Positions 56,398-64,000 of a stretch of DNA of 64,000 nt are shown here, one piece after another. A program made the translations under genes and the position numbers. The DNA is from Pseudodesulfovibrio nedwellii (lineage in GTDB: Bacteria; Desulfobacterota; Desulfovibrionia; Desulfovibrionales; Desulfovibrionaceae), in NCBI RefSeq assembly GCF_027923765.1, contig NZ_AP026709.1, positions 1,669,501 through 1,733,500 on the forward strand, read 5' to 3'. The notes beneath the pieces were generated by a model, which was given only the letters and a program-made list of their open reading frames with translations, was not told where the DNA came from and did not search any database. Positions within the stretch are counted from its first letter, which is position 1; the number at the start of each line of letters is the position of its first letter.

Positions 56398-57855
56398 TTA
56401 TTCAATCTTAATCAAACGAGGACTGAAATAGGAATAATCTTTAAAAAAATAATTATACCAATACCAAAATCGGCCCTCTTGGTGATAGTTGTCAATTTTG
56501 TAGCGATATTTGGTAAAGGCATCTCCTGTAACTTCAAAAGCAAACATTTGTTTTTTTACTTTTTCTGAGTGATATATGTTTTTTAAGTCGTTCAAAGAAT
56601 AGTTGTATCCACGTCGTTTCCAGAAACCATTGGGCATCCATTCCCCTTTCCCATATGCTCTATAGAAACACAAGGCTACTGAATAGATATGTACGTGTCG
56701 GGGAGCCTTGTACCCATCTTCCAAAAGAGAGACAAAGCCGGATTCGGGAGACTCTATCGCCTGAAGAGAAGAAACAAGCATCTCCTTGAACAGGAGGGCG
56801 GCAGCCTTATGGGAGTATCCTTGATATAACAGGATGATAAAAGCGGTTAAAATAAAAGCCGCAACTCCATGAAAAGTTTTGGTCGCATGTCGTTTGAGAA
56901 GCTCTTCCGCAGAGATGGCAAAAAGAATAGCGAAGGGGACACAGGTTAATATGGCGTGACGGCCGCCGAAACTGCCGAATTGGAAGAAACGAAGAGGTCG
57001 TCCCACATAAACGTAGGCAAATATGGAAAAGAAAAATAATGTTATGAACGAAAGCAGAAAACGAACGATACGATTTGCATCATCGGAGCTTGAGGTCTGT
57101 CTTTTCCAGATCATCCAGCCTCCCAAAATGACCACACTTGCGGCTATGTAGCCAATTCCGGCGACAATGACGGAGTGAACGTCGAGAAGATTATAGTCAT
57201 GAGTCTCGCCGTGAACCTCCACAAAAGAAGTGATGAGGAGATAATATACGGTCAGTGCGATGCTGTAGAGGAATCCATTTCGTGTAAGCCTACCGACGTT
57301 CTGTCTGGTGACGGTCATAATATATTCGACAGCTAAAATACCTATGGCAAACGAAAATAATGAATAGTAATTCAGTGAAAAAACAAACAGAATAAACGAG
57401 ATAAGAGGACGTTTGTACCGAAGGTTGACTGCCCACATAAAAGTCCAAATAAACATGACGCTGATGGACATGCAGCTCGCCATGGTGACGTGCCACAATG
57501 GGAATGTCAGCACAATAAGTGCACCAAACCATGCGGCTACTTTGGACAATTCAAACTGTTTTTGTAGGTAAACGAAGGTCTCGTGAGCTAGGCCAACGAT
57601 TGAACACGCCGTGATGATTGAAAAAAAGACTCTGGGGAATATACCCGTGAGTTGAAAGACCTTGCCTAAGACAAAGTATAAAGCGTAGGCGGTATACCAT
57701 CCATGAGTTAATATTTCTTTCAAATATACGGTGTCCTGCGTGTAAAAATACATGGCAACCGTATCATTGTCCCACATTGAATGCGTGACAAGTAGGATGG
57801 GAACAAGGACAAGAACCGCAATTAAAATGGTAATTTGTTTGTAAATTGTCTGCAT
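56398..57855 (-). CDS. GT-C-like polytopic membrane protein of the glycan operon
   Basis: The 485 residues have about ten to eleven membrane helices and a soluble C-terminal domain (about 375-485). After the first helix comes a large-loop-like segment with WDNDTVAMYF, where GT-C enzymes keep an Asp near the first loop. No exact family was recognised. It is the last gene of the minus-strand glycan operon, so a lipid-linked sugar transferase or polymerase is possible. Function is inferred from topology and context only. Confidence 0.6.
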   Translation of the reverse strand: MQTIYKQITILIAVLVLVPILLVTHSMWDNDTVAMYFYTQDTVYLKEILTHGWYTAYALYFVLGKVFQLTGIFPRVFFSIITACSIVGLAHETFVYLQKQFELSKVAAWFGALIVLTFPLWHVTMASCMSISVMFIWTFMWAVNLRYKRPLISFILFVFSLNYYSLFSFAIGILAVEYIMTVTRQNVGRLTRNGFLYSIALTVYYLLITSFVEVHGETHDYNLLDVHSVIVAGIGYIAASVVILGGWMIWKRQTSSSDDANRIVRFLLSFITLFFFSIFAYVYVGRPLRFFQFGSFGGRHAILTCVPFAILFAISAEELLKRHATKTFHGVAAFILTAFIILLYQGYSHKAAALLFKEMLVSSLQAIESPESGFVSLLEDGYKAPRHVHIYSVALCFYRAYGKGEWMPNGFWKRRGYNYSLNDLKNIYHSEKVKKQMFAFEVTGDAFTKYRYKIDNYHQEGRFWYWYNYFFKDYSYFSPRLIKIE

Positions 57856-57879
57856 GTACTTCTCTTAGCTACTTTTCAT

Positions 57880-58845
57880 TTAGATTTTGTGAGCTACCGT
57901 CAACATGTTCCCAACGGGAAAAGAAAGTTGTACATTTTCACATCTGACGGCTTTGAGCACTGAGAGTATCATGTCTTTAATTGACCGCGGCAGGGGAAGC
58001 AGACGAAGCCAATACCGAATTGGGTATCGATTGACTATCGGCTGAATACTAATGTTGGTAAAGCCGCATCGATTCATGGCGTAGGCCATAGTTTTCGGGC
58101 AGAATATTTGAAGATGCTCGATGTCGATGATAGGCGATCTCAGGCCGAGTATCCTATTGAGGGCTCCCTGATAATTATGTGTGGTAACAGCAACCATTCC
58201 ACCTGGCTGTAACAGGTCATAAGCCTCTTCCAATATTGTCAGAGGTGATGTTACATGCTCCAGCGTGGCAAACGAGCAAAACAGGGAGAGCGGTTGCTCC
58301 GGGAGCATTTCAGGCGAGAACATACCCTCGACCAAATTGTCGCGTATTTCCTCCGGCGCGGTTTTGATAGCTTCCTTAGAAGGTTCAACTCCCACAACGT
58401 GTTTAAAGCCCATTGATTTCAGATGTGGCAACAAAGCGCCGTTTCCTGCTCCGACATCAACGGCCATTTTTTTGTGTGGCAGTTCTTCAACAAAAGGTTT
58501 TAATTCTACGGCATAACTTTCGGCGGCGCAGTAAGCCTCCATGGTGCTATCGTAACCCGCTTCATTGTACGCTTGTTCCAAAAAACTTCTTTCTGGTGGG
58601 CTAGGAGCGTAAACACAATCACAACAATCGCATTTAACCATCTTGAGCCGCATAAATTCTGGTGACTTACGAGAAGAGTAACTGTATTTGTTAAGTTTAT
58701 TTTCATCAATTTTCTGTGTGGCAAACACGGTGCTAATTCTGTTTCCACAGATTGGACATGCCCGATAGGAGAAGGATTGTGATGTGCTCATAGGAATATA
58801 TATTTTGTTTGTCATTAAACATGTTTGACGTGATACCGCATACAT
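57880..58845 (-). CDS. SAM-dependent methyltransferase with N-terminal zinc ribbon
   Basis: Up to 321 residues. A zinc-ribbon-like segment (CPICGN and CDCCDC) precedes a class I methyltransferase fold with AVDVGAGNGALLPHL (motif I), the acidic VVGVEPS and FATLEHV. The start is unsure: ATG 58815 or 58791 would remove 10 or 18 residues. Proteins of this layout commonly methylate sugars in surface polysaccharide clusters. Confidence 0.8.
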   Translation of the reverse strand: MYAVSRQTCLMTNKIYIPMSTSQSFSYRACPICGNRISTVFATQKIDENKLNKYSYSSRKSPEFMRLKMVKCDCCDCVYAPSPPERSFLEQAYNEAGYDSTMEAYCAAESYAVELKPFVEELPHKKMAVDVGAGNGALLPHLKSMGFKHVVGVEPSKEAIKTAPEEIRDNLVEGMFSPEMLPEQPLSLFCSFATLEHVTSPLTILEEAYDLLQPGGMVAVTTHNYQGALNRILGLRSPIIDIEHLQIFCPKTMAYAMNRCGFTNISIQPIVNRYPIRYWLRLLPLPRSIKDMILSVLKAVRCENVQLSFPVGNMLTVAHKI

Positions 58846-58895
58846 TAGTGCCGCATATAGAAAAGCAAAAAAAAGTTTTTTGGAAAATTAAAGTG

Positions 58896-59234
58896 TTACG
58901 GCTTAGCAAATGAGAGTATAGAAACAGCAATCACTATAAGCACATAGGCAAACATCATTGGTTTTGTAATGGTTTCGTCAAACAACCAAACTCCGACCCC
59001 CCCTGAAATGGCCAAACTCAATGCATTCATAGGAATGAGTCGAGAAAATTCAATTTTGCTGGCTGCTACAATCCAACCAACAAAGGCGAGCATCAGAAGG
59101 AAACCACCCAAGTACAAACGACTATCTTTAAATATGGACACAGGGGTCTCCATAGAAATAGCCGCAAGTTTGAGAAAAGCTTGAGCCATTGAAGCAAGAA
59201 AAATGCTGCCGAAAGCAACAATGAGATATTTCAA
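58896..59234 (-). CDS. Small EamA/ArnE-like membrane protein
   Basis: The 112 residues have four membrane helices like the half-size drug/metabolite transporters ArnE and EmrE, including LIPMNALSLAISGGVGVWLF. In glycan clusters such proteins often flip undecaprenyl-phosphate sugars. It lies 9 bp after the epimerase-transferase gene, which supports this role. The call is by topology and context. Confidence 0.72.
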   Translation of the reverse strand: MKYLIVAFGSIFLASMAQAFLKLAAISMETPVSIFKDSRLYLGGFLLMLAFVGWIVAASKIEFSRLIPMNALSLAISGGVGVWLFDETITKPMMFAYVLIVIAVSILSFAKP

Positions 59235-59243
59235 CTTGTTCTC

Positions 59244-61265
59244 CTATTGTTGCTTAAGCACATCAATAATTTTGGTCATACTGTCTTCTTCGGCATACAA
59301 ATCACCTGCATATATAATACTTTCTCTGATATAATGAGGGCGCTGTTTGGATTCTTCGAGTATCTTCCCGATGTAATCGCCCAAGACACTCAAGGAAACG
59401 AGCTGGACTGATCCAAGTATCAATACCAGCATGATGACCGTCATGAACCCTTTGGATTCTGGTGGGTTCACCATATAGTTAATAAAATAGTATATGCCCA
59501 AGAAGATTGAGACGCAAAACATACCGACTCCCATAGCCTGGATGTAATGCAACGGTTTTTGGCTGAACGAGAAAATTGCTTTTTTGGCCCACCAGATATT
59601 CTTGAAAAAGCTGTTTGTTGTTTCGCCAAACATCCGTTCGGGACGAACATACGGGATACCAGTTTGTTTGAATCCAACCCATGCTCTTATGCCGCGCAGA
59701 AACAGATCCTTTTCACCCATACGAAGAATTTCTTTGACGACCTTTTTATCGATGAGGGAAAAATCACCCGCATCCACGGGAATGGAAATGTCGGCCAAGC
59801 TCTTAAAAATACGATAAAACGATTTGTACGCCAACTGCATGTATGGTGGAGCTTCTCGTTTAACCCGCTCTCCATATACCACGTCATACCCTTCAAGCCA
59901 TTTATGATAGAATTGAGCAATCATCTCAGGAGGGTCTTGCAGGTCGCCGTCAAGCAAAACCACGGCATCCCCTGATGCGATCCCCATTCCACTGAGAAAA
60001 GCGGATTGCGAGCCAAAATTCCGAGAGTGACTGATCCCGATGACATGCGTATCCCGTGCGGAGATATCTGTAATCACGTCCTTATCATTTGCGGGACTGC
60101 AATCGTTGACGAATATAATTTCATAATCAACCCCCAGTTCAAGGAACATTTTCGACAGCCGCTTGTGCATAATCGGAATCGCCTGATTATCTTTGTAGCA
60201 GGCGATAATTGCGGATATCTTTTTGGCCTTTTGATATGGGGTTGCGAAATCCAACAAATCCATAGAGGCTCTTTCCCAACGGGCGGTTTCTGCTAGTCCA
60301 TCTTCAAAGGACACACGGGAAGTCCACCCCATAACCTCCTGAGCTTTCCCAGGAGCGCCATACCAGTCGGGAAGGTCCCACTTTCGATTTTTGTGTTCAC
60401 CAAAATGGCATTCTTCCTCAATGTCAAAAAGACGTTTTGAAGTTTCTGCGACATCTCTAATAGTCGTTTTGATTCCCGAGGCAATATTGAAAGACGCTCC
60501 AGGGGTCTCTATACACGCAGTGGATGCGGCCAAGACCATAGCGCGAGTGCAGTCATCGACGTAAACGAAATCCCGTGAGATATCTGGATTGACGAAAGGA
60601 GGCAGTTGCCCTTTCAGCCCTTTTGAAACCACTGCAGGAATCAGTCGATCCCTTTCTTCCCATGGTCCGAATATGGAATATAATCGAAGGTTACAACATG
60701 GAACACCACATGTACGTCCATAAAAATCAATAAGATAACTCGCGCCGGCCTTGGACACCGAATAATGACTGTTGGGAACCAATGGTGCGTCTTCCAGAGG
60801 GGCTGAGCAGTTTTCTCCATATTCAGAGGAACTACCGGAATGAACAAAGGCATCACATCCAGCATCCGCAAGGACTGACAGTAAGTGAAGCACCCCGAGA
60901 TAGTTGGTGTTATGAATCTTTTCATAATCCTGTTGACGGGCGTATGCGCCGTAAGCCGACAGGTTGAAAACCGTGCGAGGCTTGAGTCTGTGGACTAATT
61001 GCTCCACGGAGTTTCTGTTCATGATGTCAAGAGAGAGTAATTTATCCCGTGATGCTTTTTGTAAACGCCAACTTCCCTGTGGCAGTCGAGAGCATCCGTA
61101 AACATCATCACGCAAAGCGGAAAGCTGATAAAACAGATTTGTGCCAATGAAACCGGAAACCCCGACGATAATAATCGGGCCTTTCAGTCCTTTTGCGGCG
61201 GCAATGTCTGTCTTGTCCCAGAACGAAAAGGGGGATTTTTGTTGTGGTGAAGTCATGTCTGTCAA
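59244..61265 (-). CDS. Fusion of NAD-dependent sugar epimerase and GT2 glycosyltransferase
   Basis: The N-terminal half (about 25-330) is an extended short-chain epimerase/dehydratase with GVSGFIG (35-41) and the catalytic YSVSK. The C-terminal half (about 340-575) is a GT2 enzyme of the polyprenyl-phosphate sugar transferase kind, with FVNDCSP and DGDLQDPPE. It ends in two membrane helices (about 577-640), as in GtrB/DPM1-like proteins. The single protein could make a nucleotide sugar and load it on the lipid carrier. The frame starts at TTG 61265 behind GGGA; ATG 61256 is the alternative. Confidence 0.85.
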   Translation of the reverse strand: MTDMTSPQQKSPFSFWDKTDIAAAKGLKGPIIIVGVSGFIGTNLFYQLSALRDDVYGCSRLPQGSWRLQKASRDKLLSLDIMNRNSVEQLVHRLKPRTVFNLSAYGAYARQQDYEKIHNTNYLGVLHLLSVLADAGCDAFVHSGSSSEYGENCSAPLEDAPLVPNSHYSVSKAGASYLIDFYGRTCGVPCCNLRLYSIFGPWEERDRLIPAVVSKGLKGQLPPFVNPDISRDFVYVDDCTRAMVLAASTACIETPGASFNIASGIKTTIRDVAETSKRLFDIEEECHFGEHKNRKWDLPDWYGAPGKAQEVMGWTSRVSFEDGLAETARWERASMDLLDFATPYQKAKKISAIIACYKDNQAIPIMHKRLSKMFLELGVDYEIIFVNDCSPANDKDVITDISARDTHVIGISHSRNFGSQSAFLSGMGIASGDAVVLLDGDLQDPPEMIAQFYHKWLEGYDVVYGERVKREAPPYMQLAYKSFYRIFKSLADISIPVDAGDFSLIDKKVVKEILRMGEKDLFLRGIRAWVGFKQTGIPYVRPERMFGETTNSFFKNIWWAKKAIFSFSQKPLHYIQAMGVGMFCVSIFLGIYYFINYMVNPPESKGFMTVIMLVLILGSVQLVSLSVLGDYIGKILEESKQRPHYIRESIIYAGDLYAEEDSMTKIIDVLKQQ

Positions 61266-61274
61266 TGGAATTCC

Positions 61275-62201
61275 CTAATTGTTGCAAGCAGACAAGGTTT
61301 TCTTGACAATGTCTTTTGTGGTCATTTTATTGATATCTTTCAACATGGCATAGTCAGCACAGACCTTTTTGGGAGTACCCGTGCTGCCTGCCCGTATCAA
61401 TTTGCATCCAAGTCTATTCTCAGCAATGCCTTCTGCCACAAGTGAACCAAGGCCCCCATTGATAGAATGGTCCTCAAGCACGACACATGTTTTGATGCCG
61501 TTGAGTGCTTCAACCAAGGCTTTCTCGGGGGAAGGGCTTAAACTGTATGCACCATACACCGCAGCGTTTATCCCCTGTTCACGAAGAGCGTCAGCCGCTT
61601 CAATGGCCTCATTGCAACAACGCCCCAAGCCGATAATGGCAACGTTTTCACCTTTTCGGACACAATGCAATTCACCAGGAATCACCGAAATTTCGTTTTC
61701 ATTAGGGAGATCGATTTGATCCTTGCTGATTCGGTAGTAAATCGGGCCGTCTGTTTTCCATGTGTTGGCAAGGAGCTTTTGTGCGTGGTTATTACTAAGG
61801 GGACAATATATGGATACTCCCTGCAATGCGCGCATGAGGGCTATATCTTCCAACCCATGATGCGTCGGACCAGCGTGACCATAATCGAATCCACCGCCAA
61901 CACCTATAATCCGGACAGGCAGTTGATGCAGAGCCGCGCCGTTTCGAATAAATTCAAATGAGCGCATGGTCACAAAAGTCGTCATGGAATAAACAAATGG
62001 AATAAGACCGGAGGCTGTCATCCCTGCCGCTATGCCGAGCATGTTTTGTTCGGCAGCACCTACATTAAAATATCTATCAGGGAACTTATCGGAAAACTTT
62101 TCAAGAACGGTATATCCCAAATCAGCGGTCAGCAAAACAATCCGTTCATCAAGCGCCGCCTGTTCCACCAAAGCGTCTATGAAATCATTTCTCATCGACA
62201 T
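61275..62201 (-). CDS. Transketolase-like C-terminal subunit
   Basis: The 308 residues hold the pyrimidine-binding domain (NVGAAEQNMLGIAAGM, with the activating Glu) and the C-terminal transketolase domain. It forms the second half of a split transketolase with the next gene upstream, overlapping it by 10 bp. Such pairs in glycan clusters may make unusual sugars rather than serve the pentose phosphate pathway, but the reaction is not evident. Confidence 0.88.
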   Translation of the reverse strand: MSMRNDFIDALVEQAALDERIVLLTADLGYTVLEKFSDKFPDRYFNVGAAEQNMLGIAAGMTASGLIPFVYSMTTFVTMRSFEFIRNGAALHQLPVRIIGVGGGFDYGHAGPTHHGLEDIALMRALQGVSIYCPLSNNHAQKLLANTWKTDGPIYYRISKDQIDLPNENEISVIPGELHCVRKGENVAIIGLGRCCNEAIEAADALREQGINAAVYGAYSLSPSPEKALVEALNGIKTCVVLEDHSINGGLGSLVAEGIAENRLGCKLIRAGSTGTPKKVCADYAMLKDINKMTTKDIVKKTLSACNN

Positions 62202-62977
62202 GTGGACACCTCATTTATGGCAATTTCATATTTTTCATCATCCATGGACCAATAATGCCATTTGACTTGTTTTTCCATGTAGGAAACGCCCTTCCCGCAT
62301 TCGGTGTGACACACGATGACAGTAGGCTTTTCAGAAGTTCCTGCATCCTTGATGGCTTGACAAATGGTGACAACATCATGGCCGTCAACTTCAATGACGT
62401 TCCAATTGAAAGCGCACAATTTGTCGGCAAAAGGCTCAAGGGTTAAAATGTCATCTGTAAAACCAAATGCCTGTTGTTTATTGTAATCGATGAGCGCACA
62501 GAGGTTGCCTAACGAATGATGACCGGCGGCAAGCAGGGCTTCCCATGTTGATCCTTCGTTGCATTCAGCGTCACTGAGTAGTGCGTATGTACGCCGAGGG
62601 TTATTAACGACCCTGTCTCCCAAAGCCATGCCAACGGCAAAAGACAAACCCTGCCCCAAGGAGCCGGTAGAGAATGGTATCTCGTTTATCGCGTGACTCG
62701 GATGGACACCAAGGCAACTTCCGTTGACGCAGTAACCGTTCAAGTCCTCTTTGGTGAGGAGGCCTTGGGTGTGAAGTGTCGCATACAGGGCTAGGGCTGC
62801 GTGCCCCTTGGAAAGAACCAGACGATCAGCACCTGTTTCGGTTTTGAAATTACGGGTATCAAAAAGTGATGCCAGCATATCGACGATGGAAAGGGCTGAC
62901 CCAATGTGTCCCACGCCAGCTTTTTTGGCGTGTTCCAAAACGAGTAGTCGTATACTTTGAGCTAGTTGAGCTGTCAT
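62192..62977 (-). CDS. Transketolase-like N-terminal (TPP-binding) subunit
   Basis: The 261-residue subunit has the TPP-binding N-terminal half of transketolase: GHIGSALSIVDM, SKGHAALALY, STGSLGQGLSFAVGMAL and ECNEGSTWEALLAAGHH. Its end overlaps the C-terminal subunit. Both halves are required for catalysis. It follows the methyltransferase gene in the operon. Confidence 0.9.
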   Translation of the reverse strand: MTAQLAQSIRLLVLEHAKKAGVGHIGSALSIVDMLASLFDTRNFKTETGADRLVLSKGHAALALYATLHTQGLLTKEDLNGYCVNGSCLGVHPSHAINEIPFSTGSLGQGLSFAVGMALGDRVVNNPRRTYALLSDAECNEGSTWEALLAAGHHSLGNLCALIDYNKQQAFGFTDDILTLEPFADKLCAFNWNVIEVDGHDVVTICQAIKDAGTSEKPTVIVCHTECGKGVSYMEKQVKWHYWSMDDEKYEIAINEVSTCR

Positions 62978-63120
62978 TATGATATGTCACCCTACATTAT
63001 ATTGTGTAATGAATGTTTTTGACATGTGTAGTTTGATTTATGCCAAATAGCAATATGCCAATTATGATAAACCATATGGTTAAAATGAATACTGAATGGC
63101 TAAGATTGATAAAGCCGTGT

Positions 63121-63861
63121 TTAGCCTTTTTTGACAGCTGTGACACTATAGCCCAAGCAGTCATCCCGAGAACCAATCGGTTTACGAAAGCCGATTTGGC
63201 CAATTACCAAGCAAAGCCCTGCGATAGGAGCTAACAGGCACCCACAAAATTTTTCGGGCCATGATCCAAGCAAAAGACGGTAAAAAACGGATACGACTTT
63301 ATATCCGGCAACGGTTATATCATCGCCGCGTTCTTTGATTTCTATATTTTCAAAGCCGGCTTCTTCTAAAAGAAGCCGGAGGCTTGTTGGCGTAAAGCGC
63401 CAGTAATCATAAGGGATGTAGTGATACCTGGCTTGAAAAGGGACAGAAAAAAAGAGGTTCCCTCCATCGACCAGAACTTTATGGCACTGTCGTAAGAATT
63501 CATGTGGATCTTGAATGTGTTCCAATACTTCGGTATGAAAAAGGCTTTCAAAATAATTGGGAGGGAAAGGAAACTTATTACCGTCATAATATGTGACTTC
63601 TTCGACTTCATATCCAAAGGCTTTGGACGCACCGCTCCAATCGAGTCCCTGATACTTGCATCCGTCAGGGAGATACTGGCGATATGGCGCACCCCCGCAA
63701 CCGACTTCCAAAACGCTTCCCGCTCGGTTGGCAAGCCACGGAGTCAAGGTTTTCATCAATGAAGCCATTTGCAGGTCAAAGAGGGGCCGAAGTCTAAAAC
63801 GCAATCTGCCCCAAAAAGAATTTCCCGGTGTGTTGGGAGGAGTTTTAAATGACTCGGCCAT
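63121..63861 (-). CDS. SAM-dependent methyltransferase of the glycan operon
   Basis: The roughly 246-residue class I methyltransferase has motif I in VLEVGCGGAPYRQYL, the acidic GLDWS and HTEVLEHI. A hydrophobic C-terminal stretch (about 195-235) may touch the membrane. ATG at 63861 is preferred over GTG 63873; neither has a strong ribosome-binding site. It is the first visible gene of the minus-strand operon, which may begin beyond the right edge. Confidence 0.78.
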   Translation of the reverse strand: MAESFKTPPNTPGNSFWGRLRFRLRPLFDLQMASLMKTLTPWLANRAGSVLEVGCGGAPYRQYLPDGCKYQGLDWSGASKAFGYEVEEVTYYDGNKFPFPPNYFESLFHTEVLEHIQDPHEFLRQCHKVLVDGGNLFFSVPFQARYHYIPYDYWRFTPTSLRLLLEEAGFENIEIKERGDDITVAGYKVVSVFYRLLLGSWPEKFCGCLLAPIAGLCLVIGQIGFRKPIGSRDDCLGYSVTAVKKG

Positions 63862-64000
63862 TGTTCTATCCACGTCTACTTATAGTTTATAAAATATCAA
63901 AATAAAATCAAACCAAAATGTTTGCACACAAGGCCAAAAATTTCAACCGGACCGAGCAGCCTAGCAATTTGAATGTGAAAAATAAATGAGATCACATCTT

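Noticed and set aside
1-64000. CRISPR array, prophage or rRNA operon
   Set aside because: No regularly spaced direct repeats, phage structural genes or rRNA-like stretches were recognised on reading both strands.

Overview
The window looks like a chromosomal segment of a marine sulfate-reducing bacterium of the Desulfovibrionaceae type. This is an inference from gene content: a selenocysteine formate dehydrogenase, a ferredoxin-linked 2-oxoacid oxidoreductase, a glycyl-radical sulfonate-lyase-like enzyme with its TRAP transporter, a dvUT-like urea/amide channel, many sigma-54 enhancer-binding regulators and periplasmic-sensing kinases, and a glycine betaine transporter. No rRNA, complete tRNA or CRISPR array was seen.

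Layout. (1) 1-7369, minus strand: one catabolic operon for a 2-oxoacid ferredoxin oxidoreductase (alpha, beta, gamma, ferredoxin), an ADP-forming acyl-CoA synthetase, a FAD amine/amino-acid oxidase, RidA and a UbiX-type flavin prenyltransferase cut by the window edge. An IclR regulator lies upstream. Read together, the operon can turn an amine or amino acid into imine, 2-oxoacid, acyl-CoA and finally acid plus ATP. (2) 7.9-18.2 kb: IclR, a DctB-like kinase, YbaK deacylase, a secreted Ntn hydrolase, RsgA and a large hybrid kinase whose last PAS domain is cut by an in-frame amber codon. (3) 18.4-25.6 kb: two-subunit aconitase X (cis-3-hydroxyproline dehydratase-like), a PAS-LuxR regulator and ProVWX. 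(4) 25.9-37.4 kb: a formamide module. It has a Sec-containing formate dehydrogenase, a zinc-ribbon protein, a urea/amide channel, FmdB, a sigma-54 response regulator, a kinase fused to an NCS1 permease, and divergently the formamidase AmiF. Both the fmdB and amiF promoters are of the -24/-12 type and share an upstream motif, TACAA-N6-TTGTAGCCA. (5) 37.6-40.7 kb: a membrane protein, a TetR regulator with a clear operator, and the PanF pantothenate symporter pair. (6) 41-54.9 kb: a sulfonate module. It has a TSUP exporter, a PAS sigma-54 activator, a glycyl radical enzyme and its activase, an unusual amidohydrolase, a TRAP transporter, an aldo/keto reductase and a chemoreceptor. Four -24/-12 promoters here lie near copies of a 16-bp palindrome, GTTGYR-N4-YRCAAC. 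(7) 55.0-56.3 kb: a decayed IS3-family element. (8) 56.4-63.9 kb, minus strand: a surface-glycan operon with methyltransferases, a split transketolase, an epimerase-glycosyltransferase fusion, an EamA-type small membrane protein and a GT-C-like membrane protein.

The two most interesting systems are the formamide regulon, with its transporter-like sensor kinase, and the sigma-54 sulfonate regulon, whose operator motif can be read directly from the DNA.
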